30,684 nt of DNA, taken from the NCBI GenBank assembly GCA_934527255.1, contig CAKTAM010000011.1:1-30684 (forward strand), written 5' to 3'. Of the stretch, positions 7,611 through 14,824 are shown in pieces. Source of the DNA: an uncultured Oscillospiraceae bacterium. Lineage in GTDB: Bacteria > Bacillota > Clostridia > Oscillospirales > Ruminococcaceae. Position 1 is the stretch's first letter, and each line of letters opens with the position of its first letter. The translations under genes and the position numbers were made by a program. Under the pieces are notes generated by a model. It did not search any database, was not told where the DNA came from, and saw nothing but the letters and a program-made list of their open reading frames with translations.

Positions 7611-8912
7611 ATGAAAAAAAGGATCACCGGGTTTGTGCTGGCGGCCCTGCTGCTGGCGGGGGGCGCGTTCTGGTTCGGGCGCGCCTCACGCGGGGGCGAT
7701 GACGCCTCGCAAAGTCTGGATATCTGGGGCACGCAGTCCTCGGACAGTACGTTACAGCCGACGCCGCAGCCCGATGCCGTTGCCCCGCAGGAGATGTACA
7801 GCGCCATGTGGATCAGCTATCTGGAATGGGAAAGCATGGATTTTTCCACCGAGGAAAGCTTTACCCGGCAGGCCAGCGCCATGCTGGTCAACTGTGCCGA
7901 TCTGGGGCTGAAAACCGTCATTGTGCAGGTGCGGCCCTTTGGCGATGCGCTGTATGACAGCACGGTGTTTCCGGCCAGCCACCTGCTGACCGGCACGCAG
8001 GGACAGGCGCTGCCGTACGACCCGCTGCGCATTCTTGTCAACGGGGCGCACGCGCTGGGGCTGCGCATCGAGGCGTGGGTCAACCCCTACCGCGTGCGGC
8101 TGAACGCCGCCAAGCCCGCCGCGCTCAGCCCGGAAAACCCGGCGGTGCGCTGGCTGGCCGACCCTGCCACCGCCGACTATGTGCACGAGGTGGGCGACGG
8201 GCTGTATTATGACCCCGGCGTGCCCGCCGTGCGCGCCCTCATTGAGGACGGCGTGCGTGAGATCGTGGAAAACTACGAGGTGGACGGCATCCTGTTCGAC
8301 GACTATTTTTACCCCACGACGGAGGAGAGCTTTGACGACGCCGCGTGGGCGGCCTACGGCGACGGGCAGTCGCGGGAGGCCTGGCGGCGCGAAAACGTCA
8401 ACACGCTGGTGCGCGAGGTGTACGCACTGATCAAGCAGCTGTCGCCGGGGTGCACGTTCGGCATCAGCCCTTCGGGCAATATCCGCAATAATTACGAGCA
8501 GCAGTACAGCGACGTCAGCCTCTGGCTGTCCGAGCCGGGCTATGTTGATTATCTGATGCCGCAGATCTACTGGGGCTTTGACTATACCACCGTCGGCGGC
8601 AGCCGGGCCTATGCCTTTGAAAACTGTCTGGCGGATTGGGCCGCCCTGCCCCGCGCGGCCAGCGTGCAGCTGTATGTGTCGCTGGGGGCTTACCGCATCG
8701 GCGACGGCGACGGCAGCGCCGCCGAATCGGACGAATGGCGCTGCGGCGAAAATCTGGCGCGCATGGTGCAGGCGCTTGGCACGCAGGCCGAGGGCTTCTC
8801 GCTGTACCGGTATGATTTTCTGTACAGCAATCCCGCGTGGGAGGAGCTTGTCACGCGCGAGCTGGCCGCCCTGCAGCTGCTGCTGCGCCAGCCGGGCGAG
8901 GGGGCCTCGTGA
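7611..8912 (+). CDS. GHL10 (DUF187) family glycoside hydrolase-like exported protein
   Basis: 433 residues. An N-terminal signal/anchor (basic MKKR, hydrophobic to about residue 21) ends without a clear lipobox and is followed by a Ser/Thr/Pro/Gln linker to about residue 60, so the protein is exported or membrane-tethered. The catalytic-like TIM barrel begins at MYSAMWISYLEWESMDF and shows GHL10 landmarks: VIVQVRPFGDALYDS, GLRIEAWVNPYRVRLN, VDGILFDDYFYP (about 224-235) and LMPQIYWGF. GHL10 proteins are predicted cell-surface glycosidases, some acting on cell-wall or host glycans; no substrate can be read from the sequence. AGGAG lies about ten bases before the ATG. ptsI follows 167 bases downstream in the same direction. 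Confidence 0.88.
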   Translation: MKKRITGFVLAALLLAGGAFWFGRASRGGDDASQSLDIWGTQSSDSTLQPTPQPDAVAPQEMYSAMWISYLEWESMDFSTEESFTRQASAMLVNCADLGLKTVIVQVRPFGDALYDSTVFPASHLLTGTQGQALPYDPLRILVNGAHALGLRIEAWVNPYRVRLNAAKPAALSPENPAVRWLADPATADYVHEVGDGLYYDPGVPAVRALIEDGVREIVENYEVDGILFDDYFYPTTEESFDDAAWAAYGDGQSREAWRRENVNTLVREVYALIKQLSPGCTFGISPSGNIRNNYEQQYSDVSLWLSEPGYVDYLMPQIYWGFDYTTVGGSRAYAFENCLADWAALPRAASVQLYVSLGAYRIGDGDGSAAESDEWRCGENLARMVQALGTQAEGFSLYRYDFLYSNPAWEELVTRELAALQLLLRQPGEGAS

Positions 8913-9005
8913 CGGCGGGCCGTGCGCGGCCGTTTGGGGTGCAGGGCATCCCGGCGGGGCGCGGCCCCGTGTCCCCCTTCGCTTCCCTTTTTCACTGCTT
9001 TGGAC

Positions 9006-9024
9006 GGCGCGGCCCCGCCGCGCC
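9006..9024. other. GC-rich stem-loop between the GHL10 gene and ptsI
   Basis: GGCGCGGC (9006-9013) and GCCGCGCC (9017-9024) form a perfect 8-base stem with a CCC loop. There is no T-run, so it is more likely an RNA-processing or stability element than a terminator. No clear promoter is visible in 8913-9079, so ptsI may be read from the upstream promoter. Confidence 0.4.
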
Positions 9025-9079
9025 CCTGCGCAAGCCCCAGCCAACCGGGCGCTGCCCGTAAAAAAGGAGGAACGTTGCC

Positions 9080-10726
9080 ATGCTGCATTTTCAAGCCGCG
9101 CCGGTCTCCCCCGGGGTCGTGGTCGGCCCCTGCCGTGTGGTCACGCACCGCACGGCGGCGCTGTGCCGCGTGGTGCAGACGCCGCAGGCGGAGCAGCACC
9201 TGTTTGAGGCCGCCTGCATTCTGGCGCAGGGCGAGCTGGAAAGCCTGATGGAAAAGGCGGAAAGCCAGCCCCAGCGCGACATTCTGGCGTTTCAGCATGC
9301 GGTGCTGGAGGACCCGGCGTTTCTGGATGCCGTGACCGACGACATTCTGCGCGGCTACGGCGCGCTGCGGGCCGTGCAGGAGGCGCTGGCGCATTTTACC
9401 GCCGTCATGCGCGGGCTGGACGACGCTTACTTTGCCGCCCGCGGGGCGGATATTGAGGATGTCGGCCATCGGCTGTGCGACATTCTGGCGGGCGAAAGCC
9501 ACGACCGCATCCTGCTGGAGGAGCCCGCCATTCTGGCGGCCGAAAGCCTGTACCCCAGCGACCTTGTCAGCGTCGAGCGGCACAAGCTGCTGGGGCTGAT
9601 CATGGCGGGCGACAGCCCGCAGAGCCATGCGGCCATCATTGCCCGCACGCTGGGCATTCCGGCCGTGGTGCAGGCGGGCCCGCAGTTTCTGGAGGCGGCC
9701 GACGGGCAGCAGGTGGCGCTGGACGGCAGCCGCGGCGAATTTTTTGTGCAGCCGGATGCGGCGGTGCGCGCCCGGTTCCATCACCAGCAGCTGCAGGCGC
9801 AGCGGCGCAGGCTGTATCTGGAAAGCCTGCGCGCCGCCCCCTGCATCACGCGGGACGGCACGCGGGTGCAGCTGCTGGCCAACTGCAGCAACCCGGAGGA
9901 TATCCGCCGTGCGCTGGAGGCCGGGGCCGAGGGGGTCGGCCTGCTGCGCAGCGAGTTTCTGTTTATTGACGACCACCTGCCCGACGAGGCCGAGCAGCTG
10001 GACTTTTACCGCCGCTGCATTGCCGCGGCGGACGGCGCGCCGCTGGTCATCCGCACCATTGATGTCGGGGCGGACAAGCGGGTGGCGGGCCTAACGGCCG
10101 AAAACGAGGAAAACCCCGCGCTGGGCCTGCGCGGGGTGCGGCTGGCGCTGCGGTACGAAAACCTGCTGACGGCCCAGTTCCGCGCGCTGCTGCGCGCCGC
10201 GGCGGATGGCCCCCTGCGGGTGATGCTGCCCATGATCGCCACCCCGCGCGACGTGCGGCGCGCCCGCGCCGTGTTCGACCGGGTGCGCGCGGCGCTGCGG
10301 GCCGAGGGCGTGCCGTTTGACGACGGCGTGCCGCTGGGCGTGATGATCGAGACCCCGGCCGCCGCCGTGCTCAGCGACCGTCTGGCGCAGGAGGCCGCCT
10401 TTTTCAGCATCGGCACCAACGATCTGACGCAGTATGTGCTGGCGGCCGACCGCACCAACCCCGCCATGGAGGAATATTACCGCCCCGACAGCGAGGCGGT
10501 GCTGCGCATGGTGCAGCTGACGCTGCGCAATGCCGCCGCGGCTGGGGTGCCGTGCAGCATCTGCGGCGAAAGTGCGGCCGACCCGGTGCTGGCCGCGCGC
10601 TATGTACGGCTGGGTGCGCGCTGCCTTTCGCTGGCGGCCACCTCGGTGGCCGAGATCAAGGATGCGCTCAACGGGCTGGATCTGCGCGTGCCGGAGGCCG
10701 ACGCCGCGCCCGCCCCAAACGCCTGA
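9080..10726 (+). CDS. ptsI: Phosphoenolpyruvate-protein phosphotransferase (PTS enzyme I)
   Basis: 548 residues, slightly shorter than the usual ~570. Enzyme I takes phosphate from PEP on a histidine and passes it to HPr, driving sugar uptake by the PTS. The N-terminal swivel and HPr-binding helical domains cover about residues 1-230, with the phospho-accepting His183 in SHAAIIARTLGIPAVV. The PEP-binding barrel follows, with GLLRSEFLF, IRTIDVGADK, PMIATPRDVRRA, VMIETPAA, FFSIGTNDLTQYVLAADRTNP and the catalytic Cys495 in CSICGESAADP. The bases before His183 encode DSPQSH, not the common GGxTSH, a small divergence in the signature. AGGAGG precedes the ATG by nine bases. Its usual partner ptsH is absent from the window. 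Confidence 0.96.
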   Translation: MLHFQAAPVSPGVVVGPCRVVTHRTAALCRVVQTPQAEQHLFEAACILAQGELESLMEKAESQPQRDILAFQHAVLEDPAFLDAVTDDILRGYGALRAVQEALAHFTAVMRGLDDAYFAARGADIEDVGHRLCDILAGESHDRILLEEPAILAAESLYPSDLVSVERHKLLGLIMAGDSPQSHAAIIARTLGIPAVVQAGPQFLEAADGQQVALDGSRGEFFVQPDAAVRARFHHQQLQAQRRRLYLESLRAAPCITRDGTRVQLLANCSNPEDIRRALEAGAEGVGLLRSEFLFIDDHLPDEAEQLDFYRRCIAAADGAPLVIRTIDVGADKRVAGLTAENEENPALGLRGVRLALRYENLLTAQFRALLRAAADGPLRVMLPMIATPRDVRRARAVFDRVRAALRAEGVPFDDGVPLGVMIETPAAAVLSDRLAQEAAFFSIGTNDLTQYVLAADRTNPAMEEYYRPDSEAVLRMVQLTLRNAAAAGVPCSICGESAADPVLAARYVRLGARCLSLAATSVAEIKDALNGLDLRVPEADAAPAPNA

Positions 10727-10776
10727 GGGCGGCAGCCCCCTGCGGTCGGGGCGCCCCACTCAAAACGGAAAACAGA

Positions 10777-10861
10777 AAAAACGGCGGAAGCCTGTGACAG
10801 TACCACTCCATGCCGAATGTCCGGAAAATCGGGTACTTATCACTGCGGCTCTGCCGTTTTT
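10777..10861. other. 85-base imperfect hairpin downstream of ptsI
   Basis: AAAAACGGC (10777-10785) pairs with GCCGTTTTT (10853-10861). Moving inward, AGCC pairs with GGCT, GTGA with TCAC, AGTAC with GTACT and CCGA with TCGG, separated by small internal loops and one larger bulge. About 26 base pairs in all, far longer than an ordinary intrinsic terminator. The A-run and T-run at the base allow it to end transcription in either direction, between convergent ptsI and ydbT. It is less GC-rich than its surroundings. The 404-base gap 10727-11130 contains no gene that I can support. Confidence 0.6.
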
Positions 10862-11005
10862 CTTTTGATCGTTTTGGCAAATGCGGGATGTCCGGCCCCG
10901 CCGGGAAAAAAGAAGCGTCTTTGCTTTTGCAGGCGTGCAAAGCGCAAGGTCAAAGGGCGGCCATGACCGACGCAGGCGGTTCACGGCCGGGCCTGCCGAC
11001 GGGCG

Positions 11006-11035
11006 GCCCCCTTTTGTGCGTGCAGGGGGCTTTTT
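11006..11035 (+). terminator. Plus-strand intrinsic terminator
   Basis: GCCCCCT (11006-11012) pairs with AGGGGGC (11024-11030), then TTTTT (11031-11035). It is 280 bases after the ptsI stop, so either ptsI has a long 3' tail or it ends a separate RNA from 10.73-11.03 kb. Confidence 0.7.
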
Positions 11036-11130
11036 GGCCTGCCGCGCAGCCTTCGCTGTCGGTGCACACCGCAGCGCCCGGTCCCCGCTTCAGGCGGTGC
11101 GTCCGGCCCCAAACGGCTATAGCGGGCCGC

Positions 11131-12516
11131 TCATGGCCGGTACACGCATTGCCGCACAAAGGCATCCGCCTCGCTTTTGCACACGCCGCGCGCCGTCAGG
11201 CGGCGGCCTGCGGGGGTGCAGACGGTCAGTGTGGCGCGATCCTCCTGCACGGAAAGCGACGAGGCCTGCACCGTATAGCTGCAGCCGCCCAGAAAGGCGG
11301 TGACAAAATGCCGCGTAAAGCGGCGGCTGTAGGCAAAGCAGGCTCGGCGGCCGGGCAAGGGGGCGTAGCCCTCGGTAAAAAACGCCTCCAGCTGCACCGC
11401 CAGCAGAGCCAGCCACAGCAGGCACAGCAGCCCCAGCAGCGGGGCAAGATCCGGCAGAATGCGCAGCGACAGCAGCCAGAACACCAGCCCGACGGCCAGC
11501 GCCGACCCATGCACCCACAGGTATTGCCCGGCGGTGCGCCCGGCAAAGCGGGGCAGCGGCTGCGGCAGCGCCATTTCGGGCAGCAGCTGACAGGCCACGG
11601 CGGGCTTGCGGCGGTGAAAAAACAGCAGCGGCGTATTGCGATTGGAAAAGCCGCCTGCGTACAAATAGATAGAATCAAAGCCGGTCAGGCGCGACAGCGG
11701 CGTGTGCCGCACATCAATGGCGTTGACGCAGCTCATCCGGATGCGCTGCTCTACCCGGGTGTACAGGCCGCCGCGGCACAGCAGCAGGCCGCCTGCCCGC
11801 GCCACCCGAAAGCCGCCCGTCCGCAGCATGCTGATGCACAGGCTGCACAGGGTAAACAGAAAAAACAGCGACAGCAGCAGCGAAAAACCGGCGGGCAGCA
11901 CGGCGTTGGCCGCCAGGGTCAGCCGCTCCAGCCGCGACAGGGCAATGTGGCTGAAATCCGCCCCCAGAAAGCTCTGCACCCGGTTGACGGTGTATAAGAT
12001 CAGCGCGGTCTCGGTGAGCAGGTTGGTGCTCAGCGCCACCAGCATCAGCCATTCGCCGCCGGAGGGGCGGTACTGCACCGGGGTGTCCTCCGGCGTGGGA
12101 AACAGCGCCTCGCGCAGGGCAAGGGCCTGCTTGTAGGGCAGCAGCAGCGTATGGCTTCTGCGACTGGCGCGGCTGGTGAGAAACAGCTCCAGCTCGGCCG
12201 CGCCCACCAGCCGCATGGGCAGGGTGCGGCGCAGCTCGCAGGCGGCAAAATCCTGCGGGCGATAGCGAAAGCCGCGCACAAAGGCAAACCCCAGCTGCAG
12301 CTCCAGCACATCCTCCTCCAGCGTATAGCGGGCGCTCATCCAGGTGTAAACGCTCAGGAAGCCCATGGCCAGCAGAATCAGCACATCCTGCTGCAGCGCG
12401 GTGAAAAAAGCCTGCAGCTGAAACGACAGCAGCGCCCGCGCCAGCGGGATGAGGCACAGCAGAAAGCCGTAGCGCAGATAGCGCAGCGCGTAGAGAAAAT
12501 GCAGTCTGCCCTTCAA
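11131..12516 (-). CDS. ydbT: YdbT-like membrane protein with bPH2 domains
   Basis: 461 residues from a TTG start (complement 12514-12516), selected because a perfect AGGAGG lies seven bases upstream; the next in-frame ATG upstream has no such site. Membrane segments lie near residues 10-30 and 38-60, about 170-190, about 210-235 and about 345-385. Between them are soluble blocks of the bacterial PH (bPH2, DUF304) type, recognisable in YTLEEDVLELQLGFAFVRGF, VEQRIRMSCVNAIDVRHTPLSRLTGF and the C-terminal ARRACFAYSRRFTRH region. Bacillus YdbT has the same build and pairs with YdbS; the role is poorly known, probably envelope-related. It lies 186 bases after the YdbS-like gene on the same strand; that gap contains nothing recognisable. 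Confidence 0.82.
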   Translation of the reverse strand: MKGRLHFLYALRYLRYGFLLCLIPLARALLSFQLQAFFTALQQDVLILLAMGFLSVYTWMSARYTLEEDVLELQLGFAFVRGFRYRPQDFAACELRRTLPMRLVGAAELELFLTSRASRRSHTLLLPYKQALALREALFPTPEDTPVQYRPSGGEWLMLVALSTNLLTETALILYTVNRVQSFLGADFSHIALSRLERLTLAANAVLPAGFSLLLSLFFLFTLCSLCISMLRTGGFRVARAGGLLLCRGGLYTRVEQRIRMSCVNAIDVRHTPLSRLTGFDSIYLYAGGFSNRNTPLLFFHRRKPAVACQLLPEMALPQPLPRFAGRTAGQYLWVHGSALAVGLVFWLLSLRILPDLAPLLGLLCLLWLALLAVQLEAFFTEGYAPLPGRRACFAYSRRFTRHFVTAFLGGCSYTVQASSLSVQEDRATLTVCTPAGRRLTARGVCKSEADAFVRQCVYRP

Positions 12517-12702
12517 GAGGTCACCTCCTGTCAACAAGCTGTGCAAAACGGTCGGGGCCGCTGCCCGATGGGCGAAAGCATCCGCACTGCCGGGCGGCAG
12601 GCAGCCGGGGCAGCGCGTCTGGTACGCCCCGGCAAACGGGCCGGTGTCCTCTCCCTGCCCGGCGTTTTCTGTCGGGCATTGCTGCCGGGCGGTATTGTCA
12701 GG

Positions 12703-13107
12703 CTACTGTTCGCTGCGCCACAGCAGCAACAGCGCCTCGGCGTCCTCCCGGCCGGCAAAGGGCAGCGTGACCATGCTGCCCGCGGCAAACACCGTCAGAT
12801 AGCACAGCCCCAGCGGGCGGCCAAGGGGCGACTGCAGGAGGCGGATGGCGGTGACATCCCGCAGCGGAATGTGCCGCTCGTTGGTAAACAGCAGCCCGCA
12901 GTGCGAATAGAAAACATCCCCCTGCACGCCCCAGCGGGCATAGGTGGTAAACAGCAGAAAATAGCCCCAGATCGCGGCGGCGGCCGCCAGCGCGCCCAGC
13001 ATGCGCACCCACATGCGCCCCAGCGGCAGCAGCGCCAGCGCCGTCAGGCAGAACAGCGCGGCGCCCCCGGCCAGGTGCGCCCCGTTTTTTTTCAGTCGAA
13101 ACTTCAT
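12703..13107 (-). CDS. ydbS: YdbS-like bPH2-domain membrane protein
   Basis: 134 residues from the ATG at 13105-13107 with AGGAGG six bases upstream. Two transmembrane helices (about residues 10-25 and 30-52) precede a single bPH2 domain: YARWGVQGDVFYSHCGLLFTNERHIPLRDVTAIRLLQSPLGRPLGLCYLTVFAAG. The conserved RxIPLxxVxxIxxxQxPLxRxxGL pattern is the family hallmark. In Bacillus the homologues ydbS and ydbT are adjacent and act together, which matches the order here. It is 22 bases from the upstream TrkA-like gene and probably belongs to the same leftward transcript from the promoter at 14531-14559. Confidence 0.85.
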   Translation of the reverse strand: MKFRLKKNGAHLAGGAALFCLTALALLPLGRMWVRMLGALAAAAAIWGYFLLFTTYARWGVQGDVFYSHCGLLFTNERHIPLRDVTAIRLLQSPLGRPLGLCYLTVFAAGSMVTLPFAGREDAEALLLLWRSEQ

Positions 13108-13129
13108 CGGCGGCCTCCTTTTGCGGCGG

Positions 13130-13789
13130 TCAGTGCAGCTTCCATTTCCGGCTAAGCTGGACAAACCCGGCGGCGCGCGCCAGGCACAGCAGCGTGTCGC
13201 CCGCCAAAATACGCGTCTGCCCGCGCGGAATGATCAGGCGGCCGCCGCGCGTGACGCTGACGACGGTCAGCTCCTCCGGCAGGGGCAGCTGTGCCAGCGT
13301 CTGGCCGGAAAAGGCAAAGTCCTCCGGCAGGCGGATCTCCCGCAGGCTGGTCTCGCCATCCGAAAGCTGCAGCAGCTGGCGAATGGCGTCGGTCTCGACC
13401 TCCACCTCCAGAATGCGGGCGATGGTATCCGTCACCGAAACGACGGTATCCACCCCCAGCAGCTGCAGAACGGCGGCGTTTTCGGGGTTGTTGACCCGGG
13501 CGACGGTCTTTTTGACGAAAAACAGCTTTTTGGCCAGCTGGCAGGCCACCAGATTGCATTGATCCTGCCCGGTGACGCCCACCAGCACGTCGCATTCGCT
13601 GCAGCCCGCCCGCTGCAGCACCTGCGGGTCGGTGCCGTTGCCGCAGTAAACGGGAATGTCCAGCTCTCCGGCCCGACGGCTGCACACGGCCTCGCGTTCC
13701 TCAATGAGCACCACGCTGTGCCGGTGCGAAAGCAGGGTGCGCGCCACATAGTAGCCGATCTTTCCCCCGCCGACAATGCAGACCTTCAT
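13130..13789 (-). CDS. TrkA/KtrA-type NAD-binding K+ channel regulatory subunit (second copy)
   Basis: 219 residues from the ATG at 13787-13789. An N-terminal RCK-N Rossmann domain begins MKVCIVGGGKIGYYVA with an intact GxGxxG (residues 7-12) and the acidic VVLIEERE that binds the adenosine ribose. It continues through NGTDPQVLQRAGCSECDVLVGVTGQDQCNLVACQLAK and RVNNPENAAVLQLLGVD. The C-terminal RCK-C (TrkA_C) domain runs from about residue 140 to the end. Such subunits gate Trk/Ktr potassium transporters in response to nucleotides. No TrkH/KtrB membrane subunit is in the window. Its ATG overlaps the preceding gene's TGA by four bases, so the two are translationally coupled and probably form a complex. 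Confidence 0.9.
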   Translation of the reverse strand: MKVCIVGGGKIGYYVARTLLSHRHSVVLIEEREAVCSRRAGELDIPVYCGNGTDPQVLQRAGCSECDVLVGVTGQDQCNLVACQLAKKLFFVKKTVARVNNPENAAVLQLLGVDTVVSVTDTIARILEVEVETDAIRQLLQLSDGETSLREIRLPEDFAFSGQTLAQLPLPEELTVVSVTRGGRLIIPRGQTRILAGDTLLCLARAAGFVQLSRKWKLH

Positions 13790-14475
13790 ACCCGTTCCCC
13801 TTTCCTGCAGCGCTGGGTGTGCTGCAGCTGCAGCTGCAGCTGCGGCTGCGGTGCGGCCGCGGCCGTCAGCAGCCGGTCGCCCGGCTGCAGGCGGGGGTCC
13901 TCCCCTGCCAGCGCCACCTCGCCGCTTTCGCGCACCAGCCCCAGCACGGTGATGCCCGCCAGCGCCTGCGCGGCGGCGTGCAGCGGGCCGCCGACGCACC
14001 CGGCGGGCGGCTCTGTCTGCTGAAAATACACCGTGTTGTTGCCGAAAACCAGCGCCTGCTGCCCGATGCGCGCGGCAAACGACTGGTACAGGGCGTCGGC
14101 GGTCAGCTCGCCGGGGCAGACGGTCCAGATGGCAAAGCAGCGGCCATAGGCATCTTTCAGCAGCGGATCGGCGATCTGCGCCCACACCGGGCGAATATGA
14201 TATTGCTGCTGGGCGATCTGCGCCACCATGATATTCATGGTGTCGTCGCCCGTCAGTGCAAAGACGGCGTCGCTGCTTTCGATGCCGCCCGCCGTTAGGG
14301 TATCGGCATCAATGGGCAGCCCGCAGCAGGTGGGCCCCTCAAACCAGCCCTCCTGCGACAGGGCCTTCAGGCGGGCGGGATCCTGGTCGATGACGGCCAC
14401 CTCGTGCCCGGCCTCCTGCAGGCGGCGCGCCAGCAAAACGCCGGTACGGCTGCAGCCGATGATGAGAATATTCAT
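13786..14475 (-). CDS. TrkA/KtrA-type NAD-binding protein (first copy)
   Basis: 229 residues from the ATG at 14473-14475, with AAAGGAG upstream. It has the same RCK-N plus RCK-C plan: MNILIIGCSRTGVLLARRLQ, VAVIDQDPARL, ALTGDDTMNIMVAQIA and a C-terminal RCK-C domain with GITVLGLVRESGEVALAGEDPRLQPGDRLL. The middle glycine of the nucleotide loop is serine (GCSRTG), a mild departure from GxGxxG also compatible with binding. The C-terminus is extended by a QLQLQLQ tail encoded by a hexanucleotide repeat (13821-13850). First gene of a coupled pair with 13130-13789, likely followed by ydbS/ydbT. Promoter at 14531-14559. Confidence 0.9.
   Translation of the reverse strand: MNILIIGCSRTGVLLARRLQEAGHEVAVIDQDPARLKALSQEGWFEGPTCCGLPIDADTLTAGGIESSDAVFALTGDDTMNIMVAQIAQQQYHIRPVWAQIADPLLKDAYGRCFAIWTVCPGELTADALYQSFAARIGQQALVFGNNTVYFQQTEPPAGCVGGPLHAAAQALAGITVLGLVRESGEVALAGEDPRLQPGDRLLTAAAAPQPQLQLQLQHTQRCRKGERV
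13821..13850. repeat. Hexanucleotide tandem repeat (GCTGCA/GCTGCG)x5
   Basis: Five consecutive 6-base units, three GCTGCA then two GCTGCG, lie inside the end of the first TrkA-like gene. Gain or loss of a unit would change the protein by two residues without a frameshift. Confidence 0.85.
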
Positions 14476-14499
14476 GCGAGGGCTCCTTTCGGCAGACAG

Positions 14500-14529
14500 A
14501 CGCCCCGCCGTCGGGGCGTTCTTTTTTTC
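14500..14529 (+). terminator. Plus-oriented terminator hairpin inside the trk leader
   Basis: ACGCCCCG (14500-14507) and CGGGGCGT (14512-14519) form a perfect stem with a 4-base loop, then TTCTTTTTTT on the plus strand. There is no plus-strand gene upstream. On the complement it forms a stable hairpin at the very 5' end of the trkA mRNA. Confidence 0.7.
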
Positions 14530-14530
14530 T

Positions 14531-14559
14531 ATTATAACAATCCCGGCCGGAAAATACAA
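14531..14559 (-). promoter_or_regulatory. Promoter of the trkA-ydbST block
   Basis: On the complement TTGTAT (14554-14559), 17 bases, TATAAT (14531-14536). Start near 14524, giving a leader of about 50 bases that begins with the hairpin at 14500-14519. Confidence 0.75.
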
Positions 14560-14737
14560 TCGCCGCGCGGCAAATTGCGCTGCGCCCCTGCATCGCCTCC
14601 GGCCGCACCGCCGTCAAGCAAAATGCTCTCCCGCCCTGCCGCCGCAAAGCAGAGCCGCCCGGGGCGGCAGCCCGCCGCCGCGCCGTTTTTCGGCATTGTG
14701 TACAAACCGGCAGGGCAAGGATGGGCAGTTCCGTCCC

Positions 14738-14767
14738 TTGCCAAACGCCCGGCAAATGTGTCATAAT
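14738..14767 (+). promoter_or_regulatory. Promoter of the MFS transporter gene
   Basis: TTGCCA (14738-14743), 18 bases, CATAAT (14762-14767). Start near 14774, about 50 bases before the ATG. With the promoter at 14531-14559 it forms a divergent regulatory region. Confidence 0.7.
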
Positions 14768-14824
14768 AAAAAGAAAGGGGCCGCCGCGCCCCCAAAACAT
14801 CGCAAAAAAGGGGGAACCCGTTTT

